From assembly GCA_963575745.1 (NCBI GenBank), contig CAUYUJ010018616.1:507680-571679 (forward strand): a stretch of 64,000 nucleotides of DNA, read 5' to 3'. The notes beneath the pieces are model-generated. The model saw nothing but the letters and a program-made list of their open reading frames with translations, was not told the origin of the DNA and made no database searches. The stretch's first letter is position 1. Every line of letters starts with the position of its first letter. Origin of the DNA: Prorocentrum cordatum. Lineage: Eukaryota > Sar > Dinophyceae > Prorocentrales > Prorocentraceae. Below are positions 1-11,913 of the stretch, piece after piece. Made by a program: the position numbers and the translations under genes.

Positions 1-144
1 GATAGGCTCCAAAATCTAGAAAATGGCCCTCAAGACAACCATCGGATGTGATCACATATTCGGTGTCGATTCGGTGATTTGTTGGGCCGCAGAAGCCCCC
101 CCTCTTCGGGGCGTCGCCACGCCATGCTATGTCAGGCTACGCGA

Positions 145-257
145 TGATCTTCAACATCATGCTATGCCATACAATGCTGTGCCCTGCTATGACATCCGAC
201 TGTGCGAATAGGAGATACACGCCATGGTAAGGGACGGGAGGGAGGGGTAGGACGTCA
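145..257 (+). repeat. Dispersed repeat pair, copy 1
   Basis: This segment resembles 4969-5112. Both run from a GATCTTC-containing start through degenerate ATGCTATGCC-like words and a GACTGTGC motif, then a nearly identical GGGAGGGAGGGGTAGGACGTCA-type tail. Each copy is followed by pyrimidine-rich DNA. No terminal inverted repeat was found, so the class is unknown. The flanking bases 1-144 and 258-670 show no supportable gene. Confidence 0.6.
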
Positions 258-670
258 GATACATCCAGCTTGTCCTTCCCCCCCTCCTCTGCCCTCCTAT
301 GCCATCCCTGCTCCTCCCTCCCCCCTCCCTGCATCTGTTCTCGAGCCTCCCTCGTCCTCCGCCTTCCCCCGGTGGCCTGCTGGCAGTGCCCCCCCTTTCG
401 CCGAAAGACCAGCGTGGCCTGCATTCGAGCTGGAGCGCGGCGGGGTCCGGCCCCCCCACGTGCCCCATGGCTCCAGCCAGCCGCAACCGGGGAAGCTGTG
501 CCACCGGGCCCCATTGAATGGACCTGTCGTGCCTACGATCTCTCGAGAGGGTGCCGCGTAGGAGAAGGCGTGTTGATGACTCGTAGGGTGGGATCTGCCC
601 TGCATCGCCAATCTCTCGAGATTGGTGCCGAGCCTGGCTTGTCGGTTGAGGTACAATCGGACCTAGACCC

Positions 671-830
671 AAAAAACATCCTTCAAGAACGTGAGACCCT
701 CCGCGGACCAAGACACACAGACCATCCGCGGGCACCCTGCCTATAGGACGCACAAGAACATCCAAGACACACGAAGATCACTAGGGCACCCTAGCCGAAC
801 AGACCTCGATCTAATACCTCGATGCGACTG
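671..830 (+). repeat. Dispersed repeat family S, copy 1
   Basis: Similar to 20098-20256. Shared landmarks in order are AACATCCTTCAAG(A/G)ACGTGAGACCCTC, two GGGTACCCT/GGGCACCCT words, and ACCTCGATCT(A/T)AT(A/G)CCTCG. Similarity is roughly three quarters by eye. No inverted-repeat ends or coding frame is evident. Confidence 0.6.
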
Positions 831-2669
831 TAGGTCCGCACCTCGACGACAATGCTCATGGTGTCTGTCACACCGCTGAAAAGCTGTCCAGTCGTGAACA
901 GTCTCCGCCCTCGAAAGGTCCCCAGAAGGCGTCGAGCCCATCGAACGCTGGCATCTTGTGGCCGAGGGTACCTTTTCTAAGCGTCCCGGGCCCGAAAGGG
1001 CTCCTGGGGGCATTCAACCTCGAAACTGCACGCGCAAGCGCCGCGTCCTGAACCTGTCAAGAGCAGCTAGCATCGAACCGCAAAGTCGAGTCGCCTGAGA
1101 GCTTGTGTCGGATCGGGCTGCATCGGCACGAAATCGAGGTAGAATGGAATCGGCTGGACTCACAATTTGAGCCGTGTAAACATCGGACATCATCGGATCA
1201 CCCGGACGTCAAAATCGAGTCGGACCGAGCCGCGCGAGATCAGTATTGAACCGGACCGCTCAAATTGATAATCCACATGGGCCCTGACCCGTCGTAGGAA
1301 CCTTTTTGGGTCGCGGCGACTTGGGACACGGCACGATCGGAAGAGAAGCCAAGGTCGAGAGCGCCCACGGAGGCACGAAGAAGAGAAGCATCTCGCTCAT
1401 GAGAGCTGTCCAGGTCCAGGCAAGTTCCCAACGGAAGACATACCAACGGCCACACTGATAAGACCAAATCCGCCGGCCCCCTCGGGGGCCAACAGCCTGC
1501 GAAGTTAAGGCTTCCCTGCACCCTGCAACAGTTTCAGTTACCAGTATTACGTAGCACTGCGCAGTAGCGGATAAGAGTCAGGGGGCGGCGGGAAGTCGGC
1601 AGCCTGCGAGGCTCTGAAGAAGCACGCCGCAAGTGCATCATTTTCAAATCATACAACGACCCCGCCGTAAGCGCCGAATTCTCAGTTAAACCAATGTGGG
1701 TGGGTCGCGGGTGGGTCGCGGGTGGCTAGCGGATGGAAGGACGACAACAACAAGCAGCAAACAACAAGCAACGCAACATGAACAACACTAGCAACACCAG
1801 CAGCACCAATCATTTTAAGAGTGTTGGCTCTTGTGCGCGTGCGTGCCATTCAACACGTATGTCCCAAACACTCGACACCCGCCCTCTTCGTCTTCGATCG
1901 TACCCCCTTGGGGGTATATCCTTTACCTGTAACTTGTATTTCATGCAGCCACTATGGCAGGGGAAGGAGAGTACGGATGGAAGAAAGAGACAAGGGGGAG
2001 GGAGGAGGATGGAGCACGAGAGAGAGAAAGAGTAGCAGGAGAGGGGCTAGGAGCAGAAAACACGTGTCAGAACCAGACGGGCAGGTCGGGCGGGTAGGAC
2101 CTAACAGGCGGGTCGGAAGGCGGGCCCAGGCGGCCAGGTCGAGCAGGCGGGTTGCTGAAGCGTCCGTCCTGCATAAATCGCGAGTCTCGAGCGACAGAGC
2201 GATTCCCAAGTAAACCGTGAGATAGGCCAAAGCGAGAGCGTGACTCCTGAGTGTCGAGGGCGCGGCCTCTGAATAAATTGCGGGGGATCCCCACGCGAGA
2301 GCACGATTTCTGCAGAAATTGTGACAGCATCCTGCGCGAGAGCGCGATTTGGGAATACATATTGAGGAAGCATCAGGCGGGAGCCGTTGTTGTTGCAACT
2401 TGGGGGCTCAGAGGCCCAATTCTGAGACCCAAGACTTTCCTGGATACAAAAACAGGGTGCGAGCCCGGAGAAGGGCACTTCAGACAACCAACCAAACAAA
2501 CGACCAAGCGCGGCCACGCATGCGAGGGGGGAATCTATCCGTATCCAGCGCCTGGGGAAATGACGTGATGGGACCCCCGCGGGCGGTGGAGGTGGACACG
2601 GCTTGGCCCCCAGGGGGCCGACGACATCCACATCCGCTACCTGCCGAGGCCCCCGAAGCTCGATCTCCG
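831..2669. other. Unassigned stretch
   Basis: No gene could be supported. A minus-strand open frame at 1240-1521 has fairly ordinary residue composition but no other support. A short GGGTGGGTCGC repeat lies at about 1697-1726. Bases near 1108-1135 (GTCGGATCGGG core) match a segment near 15122, suggesting another diverged dispersed repeat. Confidence 0.5.
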
Positions 2670-2888
2670 GAGCCTGTTTTTTTTGTTTTAAAACTCTGGC
2701 AAGTTTACTTGCATGGACGGGGGGGGGGGGCTGAGCCTGAAGCAAGCCCGGGGGGGGGGGGGGGGCGGAAATCACGCAAGTCGAAAGGCACTTGCACGCT
2801 AGTATTCGCTTGAAGAGGGGCGAGGGGGGGGGGGGGGGGCGAACGCCATGCAAGTAAACTTGCCCGAATCCAACAAAAAAACAAACTC
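2670..2888 (-). mobile_element. MITE family D, copy 1
   Basis: A 219-bp element with imperfect TIRs. The left end reads GAGCCTGTTTTTTTT then CAAGTTTACTTGCATGG; the right end carries the complement CCATGCAAGTAAACTTG and ends CAAACTC. The inside holds G homopolymer runs and GCAAGTCGAAAGGCACTTGC. A second copy in the opposite orientation lies at 48701-48922. There is no coding capacity, so it would depend on a transposase elsewhere. No convincing target-site duplication is visible at this copy. Confidence 0.8.
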
Positions 2889-3261
2889 CAGGCGGTGAGG
2901 AGGCCGAAGCCTTCCCGGCGCTCCGCTCGCGACGCCGCCGCGCGCGGCTGCGAGGGTGGCCCGCCCCCGGGGACACGGCCCGCCCCAGTCGCGGCCGGCA
3001 CCTGGCCCTGACGCCCCCCGGCGCACGCTCGCGTGCGGGAGGGGGGGGCGGCGCGCCTTCGGGGCGCTCGCGGGCGCGCGCGCGCGCACCTGCCGCGCCT
3101 GCCTGTCGCCCCGTCCTCGCCTGGACTGCCTGCTGCCAACCAGCCCGTGGTGTCGGTGCTCGTTTGGAAGGCGCGACGCGCCGCGTCTCACCTCGTACCC
3201 GCTCTCTCTCCCCCTCCCCCCCCCCTCCCATGCCTGCTTCCGCCCTCCGCGTGTCGCCGCC

Positions 3262-3700
3262 TCGGCACACCCTTGGAGCTCCACCTGAGGCCCGTCCGCG
3301 TGGGTGCGTCCGCAGCACCCCGCCAATTTCGACACACACACGCTTCGTTGCCCCGCAGGGAGCTGCAATTGAGCACCCAACGGGCGCGTGCGCATGCGAT
3401 CCCTCGCCCATTTCGGCACACCACTCACACGGCCCGTGGCCTCATCGGGATCTCCACCTAAGGTCCCAGCGGGTGCGTCCACATGCGGCCCCCACCAATT
3501 TCGGCACACCTCTTACACGTGTGGCCAGCCCACCTGCCCCATCTTCGGCATACCCCCGACACGATTCGTGGCTCCATGATGAGGATCTCCACCTAAGGCC
3601 CCAGCGGGTGCGTCCACATGCGCCCCTGCGCCCGTTTCCGGCACACTCCTCACGCGGTCCGTGGCCCCGTGCGGAGGTCCCCCTCATTCGTCCCACCTGC
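3262..3700 (+). repeat. Degenerate ~90-bp satellite array 1
   Basis: About four to five diverged units. Each carries a GGAGCTCCACC-like box, a GTCCACATGCG or GCGCATGCG box, then TTTCGGCACACC and ACACG...GTGGCC. It is the same superfamily as the arrays at 15395-16160 and 21829-25330 but is more decayed. The array is preceded by CT-rich DNA, as is the 77-bp array, and followed by triplet repeats. Confidence 0.7.
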
Positions 3701-3780
3701 CTTGCGGTACCCACGCTCGCATATCCTCCACCACCATCTCAGCGTATCCTCCACCACAATCTCCCCCTCCTTCCTCCCCC

Positions 3781-4083
3781 TCCTCCTCCTCCTCCTCCTC
3801 CTCCTCCTCCTCCTCCTCCTCCTCCTCCTCCTCCTCCTCCTCCTCTCCTCCTCGCTCCCCTTGTTCTCGTCGTCGCTCTCGCCCTCCTCGTCGTCGTCGT
3901 CCTCCACCGCTCAAGTGGCCTGCGCTCCCGCGGTAGCAGTGGGGCGCGCGCAAGGCGGGCTGGCGCGCGCACACATGCTGGGGCTGCTCCAGTGCTACTA
4001 ACGGCGCTGCTCCCGACTGTCCTCCTCGTCCTCCCTTCCCCTAACTCTGCGTTTCCTCCTCCTCCTCCTCCTCCTCCTCCTCC

Positions 4084-4119
<36 letters not shown>

Positions 4120-4284
4120 CCATCATCATCCTCATCATCATCATCACAACTCTTGTCACCACCCCCACCATGACCGTCACCATCGCCGTCACGACCACCA
4201 TGATTACCCCTATCGTCAACAAAATCTTCCATGTCATCCTTCTCCTCCTCCTGCTCCTCCCCCTCCTCCTCCTCCCCCTGCTCG

Positions 4285-4324
<40 letters not shown>

Positions 4325-4480
4325 AGTCGCCGTCGTCGTCATCGTCGTCGCCGTTGTCGTCGACGTCGTCGTCTTCTACTTCACCGCCTTGTGATCTTTT
4401 TGCCACTCCCCGTCTATCTCCGCCTGCTCCCTCTCCTCCTCCACCTCCTCCTCCTACTCCTCCTTCTCCTCACACTGCCT
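3781..4480 (+). repeat. Triplet-repeat block (TCC)n, (ATC)n, (GTC)n
   Basis: Perfect (TCC)n at 3781-3846, (CCT)n at about 4054-4085, (ATC)n at 4086-4146, (CTC)n at 4241-4283 and (GTC)n at 4284-4325, then CT-rich DNA to 4480. Long open frames across it are poly-Ser, poly-Pro, poly-His and poly-Asp read-throughs of the repeats and are not treated as genes. Confidence 0.9.
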
Positions 4481-4968
4481 CTCTCAACAATTACACAATT
4501 TGAATGCTACTCTCGTCTCTCCCCCGCAGACGCAGGAGAGGTGTCCTTACACACAAGATGCCACGAACGTGATATCTCATCTCGGCTTTTCAAATCCGGA
4601 CGATTCAAACCATTCGAAATGGCGCTCCCGCCACCGTTGGCTCAACTTTCCAGTTCTCCATACTTCCACAGCTGCAGCGCTGACCTTATTTCATGGTTTC
4701 GGTTCTTCTAAGTCGTGCTCCTGCTTCAACGTTGGCTTCGGTTCCGCGCCTCCAGTCCTTATAACTCATTATCCCACTGCAGCGCTGGTCTTATGTTCGG
4801 CGGTGTGGTCCCTCAAAATCGTGCTCCCGCTGCAGCGCTGATCTCAGTTTGCGCTTCCCGCTGTCCAGACCGAACATTTGCATTCTGCGTCCAGTGTCAT
4901 TCCTGGTTTCCCTCTGACCTTGATGTCGACATGAATCACGCTCTCGACGCCACGAAGTCGGCAATGGA
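4481..4968. other. Unassigned stretch with short internal repeats
   Basis: Three CTGCAGCGCTG words with similar downstream bases lie near 4670, 4776 and 4829, suggesting an old ~70-80-bp tandem repeat. Open frames of about 110 codons exist on the plus strand but show no codon pattern. No gene is supported. Confidence 0.4.
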
Positions 4969-5112
4969 CATGATCTTCTATGCCATGCTAAACCGTGCTG
5001 TACTATGCATCACGTACTCTCTCGAAATCATTGCCCTGTCCGACAACCGACTGTGCAAGTAGAGAGGAGATCAACGCAATGACAAGGGATGGGAGGGAGG
5101 GGTAGGACGTCA
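4969..5112 (+). repeat. Dispersed repeat pair, copy 2
   Basis: Partner of 145-257. The best-conserved part is the GGGAGGGAGGGGTAGGACG tail near 5088-5107. It is followed by a pyrimidine-rich tract, as copy 1 is. Confidence 0.6.
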
Positions 5113-5154
5113 ACTATGACGCCTGCGCACCTAGCTTGCCATTATCCTCTCTCT

Positions 5155-5300
5155 CCCTCTCAGCCTCCCGTCCTCCTCCTCATCGTCTCCTCCTCTTCCT
5201 CCTCCTCTTCCTCCTCCTTTCCTCCTCCCCCTCCTCCTGCTGATCCTCCTCCTCCTCCTCCTCCTCCTCCTCCTCCTCCTCCTCCAGCTCCCTCTTTCGT
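5155..5300 (+). repeat. (TCC/CCT)n tract
   Basis: Imperfect CCT repeat with occasional CTT and TGA interruptions. The purine-rich complement could form mirror-repeat triplex DNA. The next 750 bases to 6057 show no supportable gene. Confidence 0.85.
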
Positions 5301-6057
5301 CCCTCTCCTCCCCCCTCCTCCTGCTGATTGCGCGGCTGGTCACTCACCCAGGCACCTCCCCTCCGCCTCTGCTCCCCTCCTAGTCCTCCTCGTCCTCCAC
5401 CCACTTCCTCCACCCACTTTTTGACTACTATGTTCCTCATCCCAGGGATCGACCTAAATAGTGTTATTCGTTTTCGTTTGTGTTGGTTTTCCCTCGTGTT
5501 GTCTTCGATCCGCCTTTGCTGCAAAACGAGATCGAAACGAAAACGGCCTACGGAATCGCCAAAGCACCGTTTAGGTCGACCCCTGCCTCATCCTGCTGAT
5601 GATCCTCTTGCTGTACGCCCTGTGCCCATGCATGCGGGCAGCCCCTCCACCGACCTCCTCTGCTGGCTTCGCGTCGGCGAGGTGCCTGAGCACGCACGGG
5701 CCGAAGCCGTCGCAAGGAAGTCAGGAGGAGCTAATAGCTAATGAAATGACGATGATGGGAGTAGCGGCTATTGAAGGAACAAAGAGGGATGTCCCACCAC
5801 TCCGAGCAAGACACGCCGCGTCACGATCATGGTATCTGACTGGCAAACGGGCGCGCAGAGGTGCATCGAGGGACTTCTCGGCAACCGGTTCTGAGGCCCG
5901 AGCAACAAACCTGGCGAAGATCGCGTCCGCTGTGCGTTCTTGAGAATGCGATTTCTGGCCCTGCCGTAGTTTCGCAGCAGGCTCAGCCGCACTCCAGGTT
6001 GCGGGTGAAGATCGCAATTACGCAGACCAGGCGCGGCACCGTTGGTTGCGAACAAAG

Positions 6058-6104
6058 AAGGAGGAGGAGGAGGAGGAGGAGGAGAAGGAGGAGGAGGAGA
6101 AGGA
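6058..6104 (+). repeat. (GGA)n tract
   Basis: Short purine triplet repeat with two AAG interruptions. Nearby open frames run through it without other support. Confidence 0.85.
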
Positions 6105-6633
6105 TGACACACCAGCGTGAGGAATGATGTCACCAGCGCGGGGAAGATGTGTGCCGCCGTAGGGCACAAGGCAAATGGACAACCAAATGTGGGAAACATA
6201 CACAAGCGGAAGTGGCCATGGCCGAAGGGTCGTCTGGAACGAGCGCGGAGGTGGGTTCTGGTGGTGCCTCCAGCACCGCCGGTGGCGCGCTCCGTGAGCC
6301 TGAGAATGAATGGGTGAACCAGAAGGTGCAGATTCCGCTACGTACGTCCCGAGCGTTTCCCGGGGTGCCTTCTGACAAGAATTTCGAGCCGAATCCAACC
6401 GTGCAGACGAGGGACTCCCAGGAGGCCAGCACATCCCAAGACGGGGCGAGCACACGGTAGCGGTACCTCTTCCTCCTCTGAGTTCTGGTTTAGCAGGGCT
6501 GGGCGCAAAAGACCCAAACTCGGCGGCGAGCCGTGGGGGGGAAGCGAGAAGGGGCGGGCCTTCTCAAAGGCTCGGAAGATCCCCGGCCTTCTGAGAGGGC
6601 TTCTGAAGCTTCCCCGAAGACAGCGAGAGCTGG

Positions 6634-6959
6634 TCAGAAGCAGCGGGGGCTTCTGAGAAGTCCCGGGCGCCTCCTGAGAGGAGGCCTTCTCCCTGCCGCT
6701 TCCCTGCCTCCCTCGCCGCCGAGACACGCCCGTCGCGTGTCGCTCCGCCGGCTCTGGCCCACCGCTCCTCGGCGCGACATGCTCGCAGCCCCCAAGGCTT
6801 CGACGCCCCGCGGGCCTTTCCGAGCCTCCCACTCCGCGGAGCGGAGCGACAGGCCATCCTTCCCCTCCCTCGCCGCCGAGTAAAACATGTCGTCCACCTT
6901 CGAGGCGGGCGGGTCACCAGGACCAGAAGAGCGTCGCGCGGGGGTCGCACTTCGCTCCT
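6634..6959 (-). CDS. Coding-like exon, unknown product
   Basis: The minus-strand frame opens just after a pyrimidine-rich TTCTAG that could be a splice acceptor, and runs about 108 codons to a TGA. The codons are strongly G/C-ending (GAC, GAG, AAG, CTG, CTC). The first two thirds read like a soluble charged protein (for example VDDMFYSAAREGKDGLSLR). The last third is Arg/Gly-rich and may be beyond the exon. Part of this sequence (6781-6862) is related in inverted orientation to 47688-47784, where the matching frame is not kept, so a repeat rather than an exon remains possible. Confidence 0.4.
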
Positions 6960-7046
6960 AGAAGCGCGCGCTCCACTACTCGCAAAGCAACTGCTCGCAA
7001 ATGGCCTGGATACAATGCGTCGAGGCAAACATCGACGACTCCAAAG

Positions 7047-7234
7047 GGTGTGGTTTGCAAAGGGTGCGGTTTGCAACCGGCACCCTGGGGAACCTCCTGG
7101 GGGGGCACCCTCGGAGGCGCGCGGGGACCTCGATAGAGTTCTCCCGCGCCCCGCGGAGGCCCGACGATGACAGCGTCGTGCCCCCCAGGCCCCAGCGGTG
7201 CCGATCGCAAACCACACCCCGGCGCAACCACACC
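7047..7234 (+). mobile_element. MITE family K, copy 1
   Basis: About 188 bp with long imperfect TIRs. The left end starts GGTGTGGTTTGCAAAGGGTG and the right end complements it (GCAAACCACACC...CAACCACACC). The inside is G+C-rich with no frame of interest. Related copies lie at 17459-17575 (right half only) and 47913-48055. A clear target-site duplication was not found. Confidence 0.7.
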
Positions 7235-9418
7235 CCCTGCGGTCGCCGGAACCAGGCTCCACTGCAGCGAACGCCGCTCGCTTCTGCTGACGTCTGCTGG
7301 CAGGCCTGGTGGGGTTACTTGTTTGGTCGCGGCCGCGAGACGAAGGTCAGGCGGCAAAAGCAAAGTCCGGGACGCGAACTAAGCTAATGAGCTACAACAG
7401 GCACAGGCCGGCCGGCCCACTCACACAGCAGCCGCGAAGCTGAAAGGGGGGAGCTGTCGGCGGACGGCATCCTGAGAGCTCGAGCACGTGCACAGGACAA
7501 AGTGTCACGGAATTCTGTGCTTGCCATGGCACGACCCACACAGTAGAGACGTGAACCGGATGGTCAAGTCCGTCATGCTGCGTGGGGGCAAGTGGGAGGC
7601 CATTGGAGTAAGTCGCCAGTGGGGCGCCAGGCTCCAAACGCCCTGACGACTTGAGCTAGCCAGAAAGGCTGAGCTGTCGTGAGCCGTGGTGCAACGCAAC
7701 TGGGGAAGGCTGAAGGTGAGCCTGGAATGCCGTACCTGCTGCGGAAGGCTGAACCACTCCACAGCGCAAGAGGGAACCGAACGACTGTGAGCCACTGCGT
7801 GCTGGCAAGGCGTCAGGCCTCTGAGTGGGGGCGAGACCAGCTGGCGTGGTCAGCATCGCCAGTGGGGAAGAGTAGAGGGAGCTGCACTGGTGGTAGTGTT
7901 GTCCTGAAGGCGAAACTAGACAAGAGCAGGCGAATCCCCAAGAGAACAGAACGGGCTGTACCTCCCGGGGCACGTGGCGCCTGTGCGAGCGAGGCGTGCC
8001 GATGCCATAGGGCGATGCGCCTGGGGGGAGCTGCACTGTGGTAGACACGAGGGCCAACGGACGCAAAGTCCGACCCAGTCCGCCGCATGGCACTTCTGCC
8101 CAAGATCCAAGGAACGCCAACACACACCACGAGGTCCTCCAGGGTCGCAGCTAACCGCCGCTGAGAGTGATGAGCCAAATCACGAACGGCGAGGGACACG
8201 GGCGGCCCTGGGAGGGGGGGGGGCAACAACACCGACGTCTGACAGTACGTCTGGCGGGCCCCGGGGCCAAGGGCGGGGGACACCCGCCTGGCCCCAGAGG
8301 GGAGAGGCGGGGGAAGCGCCGCCCCTCCCCTCGGCCTGGCCCCGAACCCGTGGGACAGGGGAAATGGTAATTCTATTGGTACCTCCAGGGTCGCAGCTAA
8401 CCGCCGCTCAAGACAAAGAAATGGTGGGTGGGTCCTTCAAAGGTTGTTAAGGCCGAGGGAGAGTGGGGTCCTACGTGGACCTCAGGCCGTGCTGGATGTT
8501 GGTCTGTCACCGCGGAGAATGATACCTCTACGGGGATGGTGGGTGTTGGTCCTCCAGGGTCGCAGCTAACCGCCGCACGAATCTGTAGTTGCCAAAACTG
8601 CGACCTGGCTAAGTCGAGCCCGCCGCCAAGCAGGCAAGGAGGCGGGGGGGATGCAGTGGCTGACCCCCCGCCTCTGGCGAGCGGGTTGGCTGTCGTCGTC
8701 GGAGAGCAAAGTGTATGAGCCCGGGGGGCCTGTCTGCGCGGGCCAGGCTGGCCTCGCCGTGCCCGAGAGGGTGAGATGTCGGGTGCTGGAGGGGGAGCCC
8801 CTCCGCGTCGGGCCCGAAAAGGAGGATGGTGGTCCACTTGTCCAGTGTGGGCTGTCTAGCTATGCCGCGCCGTGGGTGAGATGTGGGGTTAGCCTACGCC
8901 CCAGCGGAGGGCGCACCCAGGTATTACGGCCTGAGCCGGGCGCGGCGAGGTGAAACTGGCCCCTTCGGGGCAAAGGGGAGTCGATGAGAGGGGGGCAAGT
9001 TTCCTTGGGCAGGTCGTTACCAGGGATACTGAGGTGGGCCGTGTCCGGCACAATCAGCCTTGGGTGTTGGCGTCATCTTTTGCCCACCAGCGGGCGCGCT
9101 TGTCCGAGTATCGGTCGTCCCCCCTAGGGGAATACCGTCTGCCCCTTCAATCTGAGTCCGTCCATGGGGCTTCACTCTTCCTCGATCCAGGCAAACTCCA
9201 GGAAAAAGAGGAGGAAGAGGGAGGGAGGGAGGAAGGGAAAGGTCGTCGTCGAACTGCGGTCTCTCTGAGTTCAGCGAACTCGACCGGGTGATACAAGTCA
9301 AACTTTTATGTCCACTGTAAACTGGAGCAGAGAATGTGGAACAACTCCGGGGAACCAGAAAGCCACCGAGGACGACGACGACGAACGACGACGGCGAGTA
9401 CAACAGACGACACGACGA
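7235..9418. other. Unassigned stretch with a thrice-repeated 25-bp motif
   Basis: No gene is supported. A plus-strand frame at 7679-8044 (about 121 codons) has ordinary composition but no codon bias. The notable content is three exact copies of a 25-bp motif at 8136, 8382 and 8551, annotated separately. Confidence 0.4.
8136..8575 (+). repeat. Three exact copies of a 25-bp motif
   Basis: The motif begins CCTCCAGGGTCGCAGCTAAC and ends CGCCG. It occurs at 8136-8160, 8382-8406 and 8551-8575, spaced 246 and 169 bases apart, with unrelated sequence between. It can encode PPGSQLTA in one frame, but the copies do not share one long frame. Exact conservation in otherwise diverged DNA suggests recent copying or a functional site. 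Confidence 0.8.
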
Positions 9419-9419
9419 C

Positions 9420-9473
9420 AGGAGGAGGAGGAGGAGGAGGAGGAGGAGGAGGAGGAGGAGGAGGAGGAGGAGG
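9420..9473 (+). repeat. (GGA)n tract
   Basis: About 54 bp of near-perfect purine triplet repeat, preceded by GACGACGAC-type repeats. Confidence 0.9.
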
Positions 9474-10576
9474 GAGAGAGGGACGGAGGGAGGGAAAGGA
9501 TGAATGAGGGGGAGGAAGGGCGGACCTAATGAGTATGAATTCGAATGGATGAATCCCCTCAGCTCTTTGGGGCGCGAGTGGTTTAGCGCGTTTCATCCTT
9601 TGACCTCCCTTATCCTCTTCGGGGAGGGGTTGATCACTGTTCCTTATTGATACGCCCCTACCCCAGGCGACCAGCAGCCAACAAGGACCAATGAGGGCAC
9701 CCCTCCACCATCCCTATCACAAATAATTCAAAGTCCACTTTGAAGCAAAATCCTGAATCACAATCGGGGGGGCGCAGCACATTGTATACGCTTAACGAGA
9801 TTACTGGGGCTCCCGCATATGGCCTTCCGTGCGCATGGCCAGCATCCCTGTCAGACAACAAAACTGCAACATGCACCTCTAAACGAAATATGGATCATGC
9901 GCGGGCAGCCCGCGATCACTGTGCATTCGTTTTTGACTGGGACGGCTGGGGTGCTGGCATACTGACTGCTATGTACAAGCCCACCAGACGCTATGATGGT
10001 CGACCCGCCGCGATTTCGCACTGGTTTTCTACAAGGGTGGTAGGGGGCGACATGTTCCCCGATATGTACTGCCACGTGCGCAGGCGCACCTGGCACACTC
10101 TGCGCCTGCCCCGAACGAGGCGCACCTGGCGCGGCTGGAGCATGCGGCACACATGGCGCACGTAGATCACGCGGCGCATCTGGCGCACAAGGCGTAGTCG
10201 GCACGCTTCGGCAACAGGGGTGCCTGGCGCGCCCGGTGCGAGTGGAGCGCCCGGCACGCCTGGCGCACCTTGCCCCAGCGTTGCGCACATGGGGCCCGTT
10301 TTGGTTCCCATTGGCTCTACATCCGCAGACTACCGCAGAACACGCTGCGACTCGAGTGCTGCTTCTGTGCTGGGGGGCGGGTGGGAGTGAGCGAGACGGC
10401 TTGCGGGCGGGTAGGGTGCCTTGACCCCTCGTGTACCCCTTCGCCTGGATCTGGACGGGTGGGGGCCGAAACAGATTTGAACGTCCAAGATGGCTTTGCC
10501 GAGAAATCAAACCCATTTCAATTCCCTTGGCCAATTGTGACCTCCTGGGGGGGAAGCCCCCCCTTTTGTGACCGAG
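9474..10576. other. Unassigned stretch with degenerate GGCGCACCTG repeats
   Basis: A plus-strand frame at 9740-10165 (141 codons) has mixed composition, but its 3' part runs into degenerate GGCGCACCTG / GCGCACATGG repeats (about 10075-10290). No gene is claimed. Confidence 0.4.
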
Positions 10577-10830
10577 CTCCCCCAAGATGGCCCCAAGATG
10601 GTCCTCATTGCTTCCAAGAAATATCCCGAGAGGGCCCCAAGAGGCGCACAGGATGCCCCAAGGCCCCCAAGAGGTCCCCAAGAGGCTCCCAAGATACCAC
10701 ACCCCCGAAGCACCCAAGAAATTCTAAGCCCACAGGACCGCCAAGAGGCCCCCAGGATGCCCCAAGATGGCCCCAAAAAGCTCTCAAGCGACATCCGGGG
10801 GGACTCAGAGAGGCATCCAAGAGGCTGCTG
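10577..10830 (+). repeat. Degenerate CCCCAAGATGGC / CCAAGAGGC array
   Basis: Roughly 10-bp degenerate units of the type GGCCCCCAAGAGG and CCCCAAGATGG. The same composition recurs at 37960-38075, 45525-45760, 46855-47500 and 63470-64000. One strand reads as Leu/Gly-rich peptide, the other as Pro/Lys/Arg-rich; both are repeat artefacts. Confidence 0.75.
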
Positions 10831-10904
10831 GCCTTTTTCTTCGCCTTCCTCCTTCTCCTTCTCCTCAACCTGCTTATCCTTTTGTTCATCCTCCATGAAA
10901 ACTA

Positions 10905-11690
10905 AAATTCCAAATCGCACAGCGAGGCCGGTCGAAAGGGCTGGCCGGGCGTTTCGCCTGAGACTCCCCTACCACCCACGACCCTGAAGCTTGACCATCG
11001 ACAACAACTTCACACATGGAGTGCGGGTGGTTTTCAACATGTGATTCTCGCATTAGCGCCGCGCACATTCGTTTCCAAACTTTGCCAGGGCTTCGTGGAT
11101 TGAGGGCGGGCTGTTTTCAAAATGCGGTTTTCGCCTTTGCGCCGCGCACACTCGTCTTAATACTTTGCCAAAGCTTCTCGGATTGAGGGCGGCTCATTTT
11201 TTAATGTGGTTTTCGCCGTAGCGCCGCGCACATTCGTTATACCAACAATTCAAGAGCTTCACAGATTGAGCGCGGTTCCTTTTCAAACTGTGCCTCTCGT
11301 CTTCGCGCCGCGCTCATTCGCTATAACAAATATGCAAAGATTCCCATAATCACTGAAATTGTGTTTTGGAAGGACTCAGGATTGCGAGGGTGCAACAGTT
11401 ACTTTGACTCGCGGGGTTGAAGTCTCAATAGTGGTATTCTGGCACGATTCAGGATCGTCCCGACACAACAGTCAGGTTGATTCGTGGCGTTGGAGTCCCG
11501 AAAATTGTGTTTTGGCATGCTTCAGGGCCTTCAAGCGGTTGTCTCCCAATGAGGCAGTTTGGTCAGGAACGGCCTATGGAGAGAAAGCTCGGATGGAGGG
11601 TTTATTCCAACATCGTTGACGGCCCTTGGGTTTACACTGGTCCTCCTCCTCCTCCTCCTCGTCCATACCGCTCCCTTATAAATAACTCCT
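10905..11690 (+). repeat. Composite tandem cassette, copy 1
   Basis: In order: a leader (GGTCGAAAGGG...GGGCGTTTCGCCTG...CTGAAGCTTGAC); four ~83-bp units with GCGCC anchors at 11056, 11139, 11221 and 11305, each with a TTTTCAA...CTCGC...AGCGCCGCGC core; about three ~78-bp units with GTGTTTTGG...GACTCAGGA; then a CATCGTTGACG...TTGGGTTTACACTGGTCCTCC tail into a short (TCC)n. The same order recurs at 11697-13160. Confidence 0.75.
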
Positions 11691-11913
11691 CCCTGTCGCA
11701 CCCCGAGGCTGGTCGAAAGAGGGGGCTGGGCGTTTCGCTGGACTCCTGCACCACTAGTGAACCTGAAGCTTGACATCTGCAAGAGCTTCACGGATGGAGG
11801 GCGGTCCGCTTTCAAGATGTGGCTCTCGCACTAGCGCCGCGTACTTTCAAGCCGCAGCGCGGCAGAGGCAGTCCGAACGCGCGCTCGGGCAAGCTGGGTG
11901 ACGGCATTGCCAA

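Noticed and set aside
3164-4711. A 515-codon plus-strand frame with poly-Pro and poly-His
   Set aside because: It reads straight through (TCC)n, (ATC)n and satellite units; composition is dictated by the repeats.
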